Positions 45,089 through 54,700 of a DNA stretch of 64,000 bases are shown in pieces. Source of the DNA: CAJXSD01 sp964633145 (lineage in GTDB: Bacteria; Pseudomonadota; Alphaproteobacteria; Rhodobacterales; Rhodobacteraceae); assembly GCA_964633145.1 (NCBI GenBank), contig CAZWFE010000003.1, forward strand, positions 1-64,000, in the 5' to 3' direction. The notes beneath the pieces are model-generated. The model made no database searches. It had not been told where the DNA came from and saw nothing but the letters and a program-made list of their open reading frames with translations. The position numbers and the translations under genes are program-made. The first letter of the stretch is position 1. Each line of letters starts with the position of its first letter.

Positions 45089-45985
45089 GTGAATTTGAAC
45101 TGGGATGATTTACGCGTTTTCCTAGCTGTGGCACGGCATGAAACGCTATCAGCGGCTGGAAAACAATTGCGCATTGATCCTGCGACAGTGGGCCGGCGTG
45201 TTTCACGGATTGAGCAAGTTTTAGGAACGCCTCTTTTTGCAAAATCACCAACGGGGTATGCCCTGACCAATGCAGGAACGCAGGTGATGTCGCATGCTGA
45301 ACGTGTTGAGCAGGCGACAAATGGGTTGGCGCAAAATATATCGGGGTCAGCTGATCAACTGAGCGGTCAAATCCGCATTGGTGCGCCCGATGGATGTGCC
45401 AATTTCATTTTGCCCCAAGTTTGCGCGCGGATTTCGGACCAAAATCCGGATTTGGACATTCAAATCGTTGCCTTGCCGCGGGTCGTCAACCTGTCAAAGC
45501 GCGAAGCGGACATGGCGATTACAGTCAGTCCGCCCACGTCTGGCCGATTGAAAGTGCAAAAGCTAAGCGACTATCGGCTGCATTTGGCGGCGTCGCAGGG
45601 GTATTTGGATCGGGTTGGTCACATTGAAACGCTGGATGATTTGAAACATTTGCGTTGCGTTGGCTATATCGCGGATATGATTTTCGACAAAGAATTGGAT
45701 TATTTAGAGGCATTGGGCCTGGATCGGGTGCCGCTGGCGTCCAATTCCGTTTCTGTTCAATTTAATTGGCTGCGTGCTGGCGCGGGCTTTGGGATTGTGC
45801 ATGATTTTGCTTTGCCGTTTGCCCGGGATGTTCGCCGTATTTTGACAGGGCAATTTTCCCTGACCCGCAGTTTTTATTTGGTGCGCCATGTTGATGATGG
45901 CCGGCTTGAGCGGATGAACCGATTTGCCAGCGCATTGCAAAATGAAATTGGTCGGGAAATCGAACACCTAGAAGCAAATGCTTGA
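45089..45985 (+). CDS. LysR-family transcriptional regulator
   Basis: A 298-residue regulator divergent from mmsA. The N-terminal HTH (ETLSAAGKQLRIDPATVGRRV) is followed by a substrate-sensing domain with GQIRIGAPDGCANFILPQV. The start is a GTG at 45089 after AAAGGGTGG. Position suggests control of the valine block by a pathway intermediate, but that is inference from divergence alone. Confidence 0.85.
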   Translation: MNLNWDDLRVFLAVARHETLSAAGKQLRIDPATVGRRVSRIEQVLGTPLFAKSPTGYALTNAGTQVMSHAERVEQATNGLAQNISGSADQLSGQIRIGAPDGCANFILPQVCARISDQNPDLDIQIVALPRVVNLSKREADMAITVSPPTSGRLKVQKLSDYRLHLAASQGYLDRVGHIETLDDLKHLRCVGYIADMIFDKELDYLEALGLDRVPLASNSVSVQFNWLRAGAGFGIVHDFALPFARDVRRILTGQFSLTRSFYLVRHVDDGRLERMNRFASALQNEIGREIEHLEANA

Positions 45986-46044
45986 CAGAAAACTAAATGA
46001 CGCGCACCATTGGTTTTAGGTAATTTTATTTCAAGGAGGTCCCC

Positions 46045-46479
46045 ATGTTAGTGTCCAAGATCCTGCAATCCAAAGGTGACGATGGGGTATTAAGCGTTTC
46101 ATCATCGGCAACAATTGCGGATGCGGTTAAAATTCTAGGTGAACGCCGTATTGGTACCGTTGTTATTTCCGATGATGGTCACGTGCCGCTGGGTATTTTG
46201 TCGGAACGTGATGTGGTTCGTATCATCGCCACCAAAGGCGCAGCCGTGTTACAAGACTGCGTTGCCGATCACATGACCAAGCGTCTGGTGACCTGCGAAC
46301 GCGATCACACTGTTCAGCAAATCCTTGCAACAATGACGGAAAAACGGTTCCGCCACATGCCCGTGGTCGAGAACGGCGTTATGGTTGGCATTATTACCCT
46401 AGGCGACGCTGTCAAAGCACAATTAACGGAACTAGAAATGGAAAAAGACGCCCTGCAGGGCATGATCGCGGGATATTAG
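46045..46479 (+). CDS. Tandem CBS-domain protein
   Basis: A 144-residue pair of CBS domains that usually bind adenine nucleotides. Motifs: RRIGTVVISDDGHVPLGILSERDVVRIIA in the first repeat (split here by VVISDD and GILSERD) and RFRHMPVVENG, then VGIITLGDAVKAQL, in the second. The C-terminal tail is a short acidic helix. RBS AAGGAGG. Unknown partner. It lies 71 bases before coaD. Confidence 0.88.
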   Translation: MLVSKILQSKGDDGVLSVSSSATIADAVKILGERRIGTVVISDDGHVPLGILSERDVVRIIATKGAAVLQDCVADHMTKRLVTCERDHTVQQILATMTEKRFRHMPVVENGVMVGIITLGDAVKAQLTELEMEKDALQGMIAGY

Positions 46480-46549
46480 CGCGACTTTGCCCTTGCAATC
46501 CGTTTGGTAATATTGTTGCGTGTGCGCACGCACGATAAGGGAGGTTGCC

Positions 46550-47044
46550 ATGCGCGTCGGTTTGTATCCTGGAACGTTTGACCCGATCACAAATGGTCAC
46601 ATCGATATCATTCGACGTGGTGCAATGTTGGTCGATCGTTTAGTGATTGGTGTGGCGATTAACCGTGACAAGGGTCCGTTGTTTTCGCTCGAAGAGCGGG
46701 TGGCCATGATCGAACAAGAATGCGCGGCATTATCCCAAGAGACAGGGACCGAAATTATCGCGCATCCCTTTGAAAATCTGTTGATTGATTGCGCAAAAGA
46801 GGTCGGGGCACAACTGATTGTGCGGGGCCTGCGCGCGGTGGCCGATTTTGAATACGAATTTCAAATGGTTGGCATGAACCGCGCGTTGGATGACAGTATC
46901 GAAACCGTATTTCTGATGGCCGAGGCGCGTCACCAAGCGATTGCATCAAAATTGGTCAAGGAAATCGCACGATTGCAAGGTGATGTATCAAACTTTGTAT
47001 CACCCTATGTCAACGAACAACTGCGTGCAAAATTCGAGGGCTAG
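46550..47044 (+). CDS. coaD: Phosphopantetheine adenylyltransferase
   Basis: Fourth step of CoA synthesis. The 164 residues show GTFDPITNGHIDII (the HxGH-type nucleotidyl-transferase site) and RGLRAVADFEYEFQM. The ATG at 46550 follows AAGGGAGG. The stop codon TAG lies in the loop of a hairpin that also ends the convergent enoyl-CoA hydratase gene. Confidence 0.96.
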   Translation: MRVGLYPGTFDPITNGHIDIIRRGAMLVDRLVIGVAINRDKGPLFSLEERVAMIEQECAALSQETGTEIIAHPFENLLIDCAKEVGAQLIVRGLRAVADFEYEFQMVGMNRALDDSIETVFLMAEARHQAIASKLVKEIARLQGDVSNFVSPYVNEQLRAKFEG

Positions 47045-47054
47045 TGCCCTCGAA
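47033..47054 (-). terminator. Terminator of the enoyl-CoA hydratase gene, inside the end of coaD
   Basis: A perfect 9-bp stem, TTCGAGGGC / GCCCTCGAA, with a 4-base loop. On the minus strand it is followed by TTTTGC. On the plus strand the coaD stop codon falls in the loop, and no T run follows. Confidence 0.65.
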
Positions 47055-47064
47055 CTATTGGCAA

Positions 47065-47850
47065 TTATTGGTCCCAATCGGGGGCGCGTTTTTCCAAAAA
47101 TGCGCTGATGCCTTCGGCCGTATCACGATACAGCATATTTTGCGCCATCACGTCGCCGGTATAGGCATAGGCTGCATCTACATTCATTTCTAATTGGTTA
47201 TAAAATGCCTCTTTGCCGATTTTGACGGCAACGCCCAATTTGGCGGCGACGGTTTCGGCCAGTTTGCGGGCCTCAGATTCTAAATGCTCTGGGTCTACGG
47301 CGCGGTTGATCAACCCCAGCGATTTGGCCCTGTCTGTGTCGATGAATTCACCAGTGGTCAGCATTTCAAAGGCTTGTTTGCGGGGGATATTGCGCGACAG
47401 TGCGACCATGGGCGTGGAACAAAACAGGCCAATGTTGACCCCATTTACACCAAAACGCGTGCCCGTGGCTGCCACGGCCATATCGCAACTGGCCACCATT
47501 TGGCACCCAGCGGCGGTGGCAATTCCGTGAACCTGTGCGATGACGGGCTGGGGCAGGGCGCGGATGGAGGTCATCATCGTGGCGCAGCGGGTGAACAGAT
47601 CTTGGAAATAGGCTTTGCCGCCATCCTCGGCCTGACGGCCCGCTGTCATTTGTTTCAGGTCGTGGCCTGCGCAGAATGCCTTGCCCGCGCCTGATATAAT
47701 CACCGCACGGATCGATGTGTCGTGTTTGAGTGCATCAAATTCAGTCTGCAAAGCGGCCAACATTTCATCGGACAGCGCATTCAAGCGTTCGGGCGAATTT
47801 AATGTCAGATGGGCAATGGCGTTTGTGTCGTTACGTTCTAGAATTGGCAT
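47065..47850 (-). CDS. Enoyl-CoA hydratase/isomerase family protein
   Basis: A 261-residue crotonase-fold enzyme acting on short acyl-CoAs. Oxyanion-hole glycines are in AFCAGHDLKQM and HGIATAAGCQMVAS. The ATG at 47850 follows GGAGGACAAG. The glutamate pair of true enoyl-CoA hydratases is not obvious: the relevant region reads ATRFGVNGVNIGLF, so another reaction is possible (related to ECHDC3-like members). Substrate unknown. Confidence 0.8.
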   Translation of the reverse strand: MPILERNDTNAIAHLTLNSPERLNALSDEMLAALQTEFDALKHDTSIRAVIISGAGKAFCAGHDLKQMTAGRQAEDGGKAYFQDLFTRCATMMTSIRALPQPVIAQVHGIATAAGCQMVASCDMAVAATGTRFGVNGVNIGLFCSTPMVALSRNIPRKQAFEMLTTGEFIDTDRAKSLGLINRAVDPEHLESEARKLAETVAAKLGVAVKIGKEAFYNQLEMNVDAAYAYTGDVMAQNMLYRDTAEGISAFLEKRAPDWDQ

Positions 47851-47918
47851 CTTGTCCTCCGGTGATTTTTGACAAACACTAGCAGATAATTCCCAATGGG
47901 AAACCCAAAGGAGCAACA

Positions 47919-48347
47919 ATGTCTTTGAAATTTACAATCCCAGAATTACAGGCCTATTTGGCGCAAGTGTTTCCGCAGGTGAAAGATGATTTTGTGATCG
48001 AAACACTGAATGATGATGAAACCATCGTTCGCATGAAAATTGGTGAAGCGCATCTGCGCCCTGGCGGCACGGTTTCGGGCCCGTCGATGTTTGCCTTGGC
48101 TGATTGTGCGATGTATATGGCCGTTTTGGCGCAGTTGGGGCCCAAGGCCTTGGCCGTGACGACGAATTGTTCGATTGATTTTATGCGCAAACCCCAAGCG
48201 GGCACTGACATCATTGCCCATTGTCGTATTCTAAAATTGGGGCGCGCCCTGGTCGTGGGGGATGCGCTGATTTATTCAGATGGGCAGACAAAACCTGTCG
48301 CGCGGGCGTCGCTGACATATTCCATCCCGCCCAAGGACGATTTGTAA
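47919..48347 (+). CDS. PaaI-type hotdog-fold thioesterase
   Basis: A 142-residue acyl-CoA thioesterase of the PaaI branch. Motifs: HLRPGGTVSGPSMFALADCAMYMAVL, here noted as RPGGTVSGP and ALADCAMYM, and TTNCSIDFMRKP. Divergent from the enoyl-CoA hydratase gene, 68 bases apart. Ends at a bidirectional terminator shared with bactofilin. Substrate not determined. Confidence 0.85.
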   Translation: MSLKFTIPELQAYLAQVFPQVKDDFVIETLNDDETIVRMKIGEAHLRPGGTVSGPSMFALADCAMYMAVLAQLGPKALAVTTNCSIDFMRKPQAGTDIIAHCRILKLGRALVVGDALIYSDGQTKPVARASLTYSIPPKDDL

Positions 48348-48361
48348 AACCACAACAAAAA

Positions 48362-48389
48362 GCCCGCATAAACATGCGGGCCCCCGTTT
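48362..48389. terminator. Bidirectional terminator between the thioesterase and bactofilin genes
   Basis: Stem GCCCGCAT / ATGCGGGC, loop AAAC, followed on the plus strand by CCCCGTTTATTT and on the minus strand by TTTTTGTTG, the better tract. Confidence 0.8.
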
Positions 48390-48407
48390 ATTTCATCAGC
48401 TGTTAAA

Positions 48408-48920
48408 TCAGCTTGCGGGTTTTTCGGCTGGTTTTGCCGCTGCCGGCGCTGCTGCCGCTGCTGCGGGCTTGGACGCGCCGTTTGCCAGTGGATCGTCTTG
48501 GCGTTGAACGGACCCTTCGAAATGGGCACCAGATTCGATGGCGATGGTTTTGTGAATGATGTCGCCTTCAACACGTGCAGTTGCTGTTAGGCGCACTTTC
48601 AATCCACGCACCCGACCGATGACACGACCATTTACAACGATGTCGTCTGCAACAACTTCGCCTTTGATGGTGGCGGTTTCGCCGATTGTCAGCAAATGCG
48701 CACGAATGTCGCCTTCTACGGTGCCTTCGACCTGAATGTCGCCGGATGTTTTGACATTGCCCACAACGTGCAAATCAGCGGATAACACAGAAGCAGCCGG
48801 TTTTGGTTTCGAAGATCCAGTTGGTACTGTACCGCCAAATGTGCTGGGCGCCGCGGGTGCGGGTTTTGTTGCCTCTTCTTTGGGGGCGGGATCGTTGATT
48901 TTACTTTTAGAAAACATCAT
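48408..48920 (-). CDS. Bactofilin
   Basis: Polymer-forming cytoskeletal protein (DUF583). The 170 residues have a disordered Pro/Ala/Lys-rich head, a right-handed beta-helix core (VGNVKTSGDIQVEGTVEGDI, then VVNGRVIGRVRGLKV) and an Ala/Pro-rich tail. AAGG lies before the ATG at 48920. Its start overlaps the M23 peptidase gene's end by 14 bases, matching the known bactofilin-peptidase partnership (such as BacA with LmdC) that shapes the cell wall. Confidence 0.9.
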   Translation of the reverse strand: MMFSKSKINDPAPKEEATKPAPAAPSTFGGTVPTGSSKPKPAASVLSADLHVVGNVKTSGDIQVEGTVEGDIRAHLLTIGETATIKGEVVADDIVVNGRVIGRVRGLKVRLTATARVEGDIIHKTIAIESGAHFEGSVQRQDDPLANGASKPAAAAAAPAAAKPAEKPAS

Positions 48921-50259
48921 TTGCAGCCTTAAGATAGTTCATAGGGTTTACCGCTTTACCATTATTGCGGATTTCATAGTGTAAATGCGTACCTGTTGAT
49001 CGTCCTGTATTCCCCATATCACCAATCCGATCCCCGCGCGAGACTTTTTGTCCGACTTTGACACGAATTTTCGACAGATGACCATAGCGGGTTTCAATGC
49101 CAAAGGCATGTTTGATTTTAATCAACCGACCATAACCGGACGACCAACCTGCATGAACGATGGTTCCATCTGCGGTGGCATAGATTGGCGTACCATGCGC
49201 AGCGGCGAAATCGGCGCCCGCGTGCAGACGGCCCCAACGCTTACCAAATCCTGATGTAAAGCGATGACTGCTTTGCACAGGATGGTAGAATGGGATTTTA
49301 TCTACCGCCAGACGATACAGGTTCATTTCGTCTAGGCTTTGCATGATATTCATAGCCCGAAGTTCTTCGGGGGTGGGGGGCGTGTCGCGTGATGACAAGG
49401 CCGCCAAGGGGCCGCCATATCCTGAATACCCGCTGCGCACGGCATCCAAAATACGGTCTGGGTTCATACCGGCCGCTTTGAACAGCTTGTTCAATGGCTC
49501 GATCGATACAACCATCGCCTCTTCGATTTGGCGGAAAATTTGTTCGTTGCGTTCCTGGGTCAGGCGCAGTTCCAGTTCCAGTTCTTGGCTATACGTCTGG
49601 GCGGTTTGGGTATCTTTGATCAATTGATCGCGTTCGGCGGCCGTGTCATTTAACGCAGTGGTCAAAAATGCCACCATATCATGGTCAGCCGATCCCATAG
49701 ATGTGACCGTCTGACCGCCATCAGCCAAGGCCAAACGCAATTTTTCGATGTCTTGATCCAGTTTTCGTTTGCTGATCAAAGTCTCGCGCAGGCGATTTTG
49801 CAACACGTCCAAACCTGCGGCCAATTCTTTGCGGCGCAGCTCGGATTGCAGCAATTCTTGCTGCATGACGGCCACTTGCTTTAGGGCGATGTCATAGCGG
49901 TCTTGGGCCATTGTCGCATGTGAAATGGACTGTTCACGGGCCTGTGCCATGGTGTTTAGCCGCAGTTGATAGCTTTCTTGGTCACGCTTGGCCTGTTCGC
50001 GGAAATTGCCGGCGCCAATTGAATCGATGACCAGCAGAGCCGTTGCCACACAAGTCCACGCAACAACGGTCACGGCAACACCCAGGCCCAAAACCTGTGT
50101 CGATGGGCTAAGACGTACAAACCGTGTGTCGGTGTCAGATTTCAAAAAAACACGACGTTCGGGCAAAAATTTGCCGCAAAATCTGTCAAATCGTTGCCCA
50201 AGTCCCAGTTTCAATATGCTATCCTTGAATAATGGCCCATTTCCTTGGGGTTTGGTCAT
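48907..50259 (-). CDS. M23-family peptidoglycan peptidase, membrane anchored
   Basis: A LytM-type endopeptidase of about 450 residues. One transmembrane helix (about residues 58-83) is followed by a long coiled coil (about 95-260: LRLNTMAQAREQS, KRKLDQDIEKLRLAL) and a C-terminal M23 domain with zinc ligands in GRLHAGADFAA and GTHLHYEIR, so it is probably active. I use the ATG at 50259; an in-frame TTG at 50283 is possible. Operon with bactofilin downstream. Confidence 0.88.
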   Translation of the reverse strand: MTKPQGNGPLFKDSILKLGLGQRFDRFCGKFLPERRVFLKSDTDTRFVRLSPSTQVLGLGVAVTVVAWTCVATALLVIDSIGAGNFREQAKRDQESYQLRLNTMAQAREQSISHATMAQDRYDIALKQVAVMQQELLQSELRRKELAAGLDVLQNRLRETLISKRKLDQDIEKLRLALADGGQTVTSMGSADHDMVAFLTTALNDTAAERDQLIKDTQTAQTYSQELELELRLTQERNEQIFRQIEEAMVVSIEPLNKLFKAAGMNPDRILDAVRSGYSGYGGPLAALSSRDTPPTPEELRAMNIMQSLDEMNLYRLAVDKIPFYHPVQSSHRFTSGFGKRWGRLHAGADFAAAHGTPIYATADGTIVHAGWSSGYGRLIKIKHAFGIETRYGHLSKIRVKVGQKVSRGDRIGDMGNTGRSTGTHLHYEIRNNGKAVNPMNYLKAANDVF

Positions 50260-50343
50260 AACGACCCAACCCCGTAGGATCAAGCTGCCCTGCCAAAGTG
50301 CGCGGATTTTGGCGCATAAAGTTTCGTCAGGTCAAGCCCTTAG

Positions 50344-51180
50344 TCACAGTTTTACGCCCATTTGATCGGCCAAGGGCCAATAAAAATCGGGCGGTAAACC
50401 GGCGTCTGCGCGTTTTTCTTCGTTAAAGGGGGGCTTTAACCCGCCGCGAAAATATTTCCGCACCAGTTCGTGAAACACATCCTTGGGGTCCAAGGCGTGT
50501 CGTCCACATAGGTAATTGAACCACTTGGACCCATAGGCGACATGGGCCACTTCTTCTGCATAGATGATTTTTAGGGCGTCAACAGCGCTGACAGCACCAG
50601 CTTTGTCAAATAATTCGATCATTCCGGGCGTCACATCTAGGCCGCGCGCTTCCAGTACCATGGGAACCACGGCCAAGCGTCCCATCAAATCGTCCGCTGT
50701 GTCAGATGCCGCCTGCCACATATAGGCATGCGCGGGCAGCGCCCCATAGAATGAGCCCAACTCTTCTAAACAATCGCAAACAAGGTTGAAATGTTTGCTT
50801 TCTTCGGCTGCGGATTTCACCCAATCATCGTAAAATCCGATGGGCATATCGATATGGCCAAAGCGTGCGATAATATCCCAGTGCAGATCCACTGCATTAA
50901 GTTCGATATGCGCAACCGCATGTAACAATGCAATGCGCCCCGCCGCAGATCCCGGTTTGCGTTTGGGAACGTCGCGGGGCGATAACAATTCCGGTTTGTC
51001 AGGGCGCGCGGGGTGATCAGGGGGCGTGCCTGTTCCAACGGCGGGGCGTTCGCCGCGATCGCGCGCGCCAAACCATGCGGCTGCATAGGATTTCGACAGG
51101 GCCGTTTTTTCGCGTCCATTGGCTGTGTTCAACACATCAACAGCCATTTCGGCCAGTGGTTTCGTCAATGTTTGTGTCAC
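50344..51180 (-). CDS. DUF455 ferritin-like protein
   Basis: A 278-residue helical protein with ferritin-like di-iron architecture. Candidate metal ligands: HIELNAVD, SAAEESKHF, VLEARGLD and AEEVAHVAYGS. In some bacteria DUF455 proteins are linked to tRNA hydroxylation, but no function is proven for this branch. It begins with a four-base overlap with the bcp stop, so it is translationally coupled to a peroxiredoxin. Confidence 0.82.
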   Translation of the reverse strand: MTQTLTKPLAEMAVDVLNTANGREKTALSKSYAAAWFGARDRGERPAVGTGTPPDHPARPDKPELLSPRDVPKRKPGSAAGRIALLHAVAHIELNAVDLHWDIIARFGHIDMPIGFYDDWVKSAAEESKHFNLVCDCLEELGSFYGALPAHAYMWQAASDTADDLMGRLAVVPMVLEARGLDVTPGMIELFDKAGAVSAVDALKIIYAEEVAHVAYGSKWFNYLCGRHALDPKDVFHELVRKYFRGGLKPPFNEEKRADAGLPPDFYWPLADQMGVKL

Positions 51181-51638
51181 AGGGATTTCGCGGCCTCTAG
51201 GACGTCATCGACATGGCCTGGCACTTTTACTTTGCGCCATTCGCGCACAACCTGACCAGACCCATCAATCAAGAATGTGGACCGTTCAATGCCCATGTAG
51301 GTTTTTCCATACATTGATTTTTCTTTCCACACGCCAAAATCTTCGCAGGTGGTGCCATGTTCGTCAGACAGCAAAATGACGCCCAAATTCTGTTTTTCAA
51401 CGAATTTATCGTGTGATTTCACGCTGTCTTTGGACACGCCAATGACACATACGTTTGCCTGTTCAAACGCGGCCGCGGCCTCGGTAAAGCCGATCGCCTC
51501 TTTGGTGCAGCCGGGTGTGTTATCTTTGGGATAGAAAAATAAAACAACCGCCTTGGGGCGAACGGATGCAATATTGAAAACATCGCCGCCATCGCGGGGC
51601 AATTCGACAATGGGTGCTGGATAAGGCAGATCTGACAT
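51177..51638 (-). CDS. bcp: Bcp/PrxQ-type peroxiredoxin
   Basis: Thioredoxin-dependent thiol peroxidase reducing peroxides, 153 residues. The peroxidatic cysteine is in DNTPGCTKEA. The nearby resolving cysteine of E. coli Bcp, five residues on, is missing (TKEAIGF); cysteines occur later in NVCVIGVS and TTCEDFGVW. The ATG at 51638 has AAAGGA upstream; the frame runs open to 51752 but without family match. Divergent from the AsmA-type gene. Confidence 0.9.
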   Translation of the reverse strand: MSDLPYPAPIVELPRDGGDVFNIASVRPKAVVLFFYPKDNTPGCTKEAIGFTEAAAAFEQANVCVIGVSKDSVKSHDKFVEKQNLGVILLSDEHGTTCEDFGVWKEKSMYGKTYMGIERSTFLIDGSGQVVREWRKVKVPGHVDDVLEAAKSL

Positions 51639-51721
51639 TCTATAATCCTTTGTATGGTTAAAATGATTTGCGGTGACCTGCGGACCAAGGTAGTGTTCAA
51701 ACCGCAAGTTAAAAGAGGCGT

Positions 51722-54700
51722 GTGCATCGTTTGATAAAAAAAGGTTTGTCATTTTTCAAGTGGTTGCGCCGCCATCCTGTTTTGCGTTTCCTATTTGCCT
51801 TGGGCAGCATTTTGACGCTGACCGCATGCGTTTTGGTGGCTGGTTTTGTCATGACGCTGAAATCACGCGATGTTGTGGTGCCAGCGGTCGTGCGCGATTA
51901 TGTGGCACAGCAGTTGGCCCAAGCCCTGCCAGACATCGCTATTCGGTACGATCAGTTGCGTTTGGGGCTGGCTGATGATTGGCACCCGCAGCTGGTTTTG
52001 CAAAATGTGGCGTTGTCGCAACCTGAACGGGCGCCTTTTTTGCAGCTGAGTGATATCCAAATCCAATTTGCCCCCGAAAGTTTGGTCGCAGGCGATTTAT
52101 TATTGACCGATGTCAGTCTTGCAGGTGCAGGTGTTGCGTTGAAACGCGCCCAAGATGGGACAATTCGGTTGCGGTTTATGACGACGGCCGCCGATGCTGC
52201 TGCGGGTGTTGATTTATTTGACGCCTTGGGCGCGGTTGATGCCGCCTTGGCAGACCCCAGCTTTGATCGTTTTTCTAGCATCGATTTATCCGGTCTTACG
52301 GTGCAATTCGATGATGCGCGGGCAAACCGCCGCTATGTTGTCGATGGTGCGCGTCTGCACCTGTCGCGTCAGGCGGATATTTTACGGATCCGCGCGGATA
52401 TGGCGCTGTTATCGGGCGGGGCCGATATTGCGACCTTGGAACTGAATTATGACAGCCCGATTGGTCAGCGCCGTGCCGAATTTGGGCTAACTTTGTCGGA
52501 TATGCCTGCGCGTGACATTGCCGATCAATCTCCCGCCTTGGCATGGTTGTCACCACTGGATGCGCCAATTTCAGGGGCTTTGCGTGGGGGATGGGATGAT
52601 AATGCCGCGGTGTTGCCATTGAACGCAACCTTGCAAATCGGGGCAGGGCTGGTTCAGCCATCTGATCAGGTGCGGCCCATTCCGTTCGATCAGGCGCGGA
52701 CCTATTTTACCTATGATCCTAGCCAGCAATCCATTGAGTTTGCAGAAATTTCAGTCCAAGCACCGGATATGAATTTGGCCGCAACGGGATATGCGGATTT
52801 ATTGGGAACACAAACCGATCCGCAGGGGTTTATCGGCCAATTCCAGTTTTCCAACGTCACCGCAAACCCTTTGGGGTTGTTTGAACAGGCCCTGTCTGTG
52901 TCACAGGCCAGTTTGGATTTTCAACTGGGCTTAACGCCCTTTGATTTGGAAATCCGCAATTTCTATCTGCAAGATGCCGCGTCAGGGGCACAGGTCATTG
53001 CCACATCGCGCGTGCGCGCGCCTCAGTCGGGCTGGGATGTGGCCGTCAATGCCATGACCGAGCAAACAGATTTAGAAACTGTTTTGCGATTTTGGCCCCT
53101 TGATTTCAAACCCAAGCCCCGCAAATGGGTGGCAGACAATATCACAGCTGCCCTGTTACATGATGTTCAATTTTCATTGCGCGCATCGGGACAGAACAAG
53201 CCAAATGCATTGACCAGTTTTTGGTTTGATCAAGCCCAGTTCAAAGCCCTTAAAACCTTTCCCGAAATTACAGGGGCATCCGGTAAATTTCAGGCCTATG
53301 ATTATCGGACAACGGTTGTTTTGGATCAGGGACATATAACGTCACCAAAGGGTGGCAAGATCGAACTGAACGACAGTTTCTTTGTCATTCCTGACACACG
53401 GATCAAACCCAGTCCAGCGCAGGTGGCTTTGCGTTATGATGCTGCGATCCCTGATTTGATGTGGTTGTTGGATCATGATCCTATCAAGCTGATGACACGA
53501 CTGAAACGCGATGCTGATTTTGTGGCAGGGCGGGCAACGGGTCAGGCGGATTTGAATTTTATTCTGCGCCCAGGGTTAAAGGAACCCGACATTGGGTATT
53601 CCGTTTTTGCCGATTTGCGCGATGTCACATCATCCGTTTTAATCCCTGATCGTCAGTTTGCGGCACCCGCGTTGAAACTGGAATTACAGGATCGTGAATT
53701 GGAAATTTCAGGGGATGCATCGGTCAACCAAGTTGATCTGACGGGCGCATTTCGTGCCAGTGTTGGTGTGGCGCCAAAATTTGACCCTGTTGCAACAGTG
53801 CGCTCCAATGTGGGGCAGGCGGAATTATCGCAGTTGGGGATTGCCACGCCAGAGGGATTATTCTCGGGCAAGGCTGATGCTGAAATGCAAATCACTTTTG
53901 CCAAAGGGGTCGCGCCTGAATTTAAGGTCACGACAGATTTGGTTGGGATCTCGGCACGGCTGGATCCGCTTGGCTGGGCCAAGGGGAAAAACAGGGCAGG
54001 GAAGTTGGATATTTCCGGCGCTTTTGCTGCTGGACGTGCATTGGAAAACATATCGCTATCGGCCGCGGGTTTAACGGCCACGGGGCGCGGTGTCTTTGAT
54101 GGGCCGCGGTTCCAATCGCTAAATCTGGATCGGGTCAGCTATGGGTCGGTCTTGGATGCGCCTGTTGTTGTGCCCGCGCAGGGTGCGTTGAAAATATTAG
54201 GCGGGCGGGCCAGCCTGCCGCAAACTGCATCATCATCGCGATCCAAGGGGCGGGAAATGACGGTTCGCTTGGACCGCTTGGATCTGAGCGAAAGCTATTT
54301 TTTGACGCAGTTTTCGGCAGATTTGGCGGCAAATGGATCGGGCGTGTTTCGCGGTGTTTTAAACGATCGTGTGCGTGTGGACGGGCGTATTTCATCCAAA
54401 AAAGGCGTGCGCCGCGTATCTGTGACATCAAAAAACGCAGGCCGCGTGTTGGATGCCATTGGATTGGTCAAGGATGCATCGGGTGGCGCCATGAATTTAA
54501 CATTAGTCCCGCGCGCCGAGGGTGGGTTTGATGGCAGTGCAACACTGCAAGATGTGAATATCTACCAAGCCCCCGTTTTGTTGGAATTGCTCAACACACT
54601 TAGTGTCGTTGGGCTGTTGGATCAGCTGCGCGGGGCCGGGCTGTTAATGAATGAAATTGAGGCCAAGTTCCGCGTCGCGGATAAACAGGTGATCATCGAA

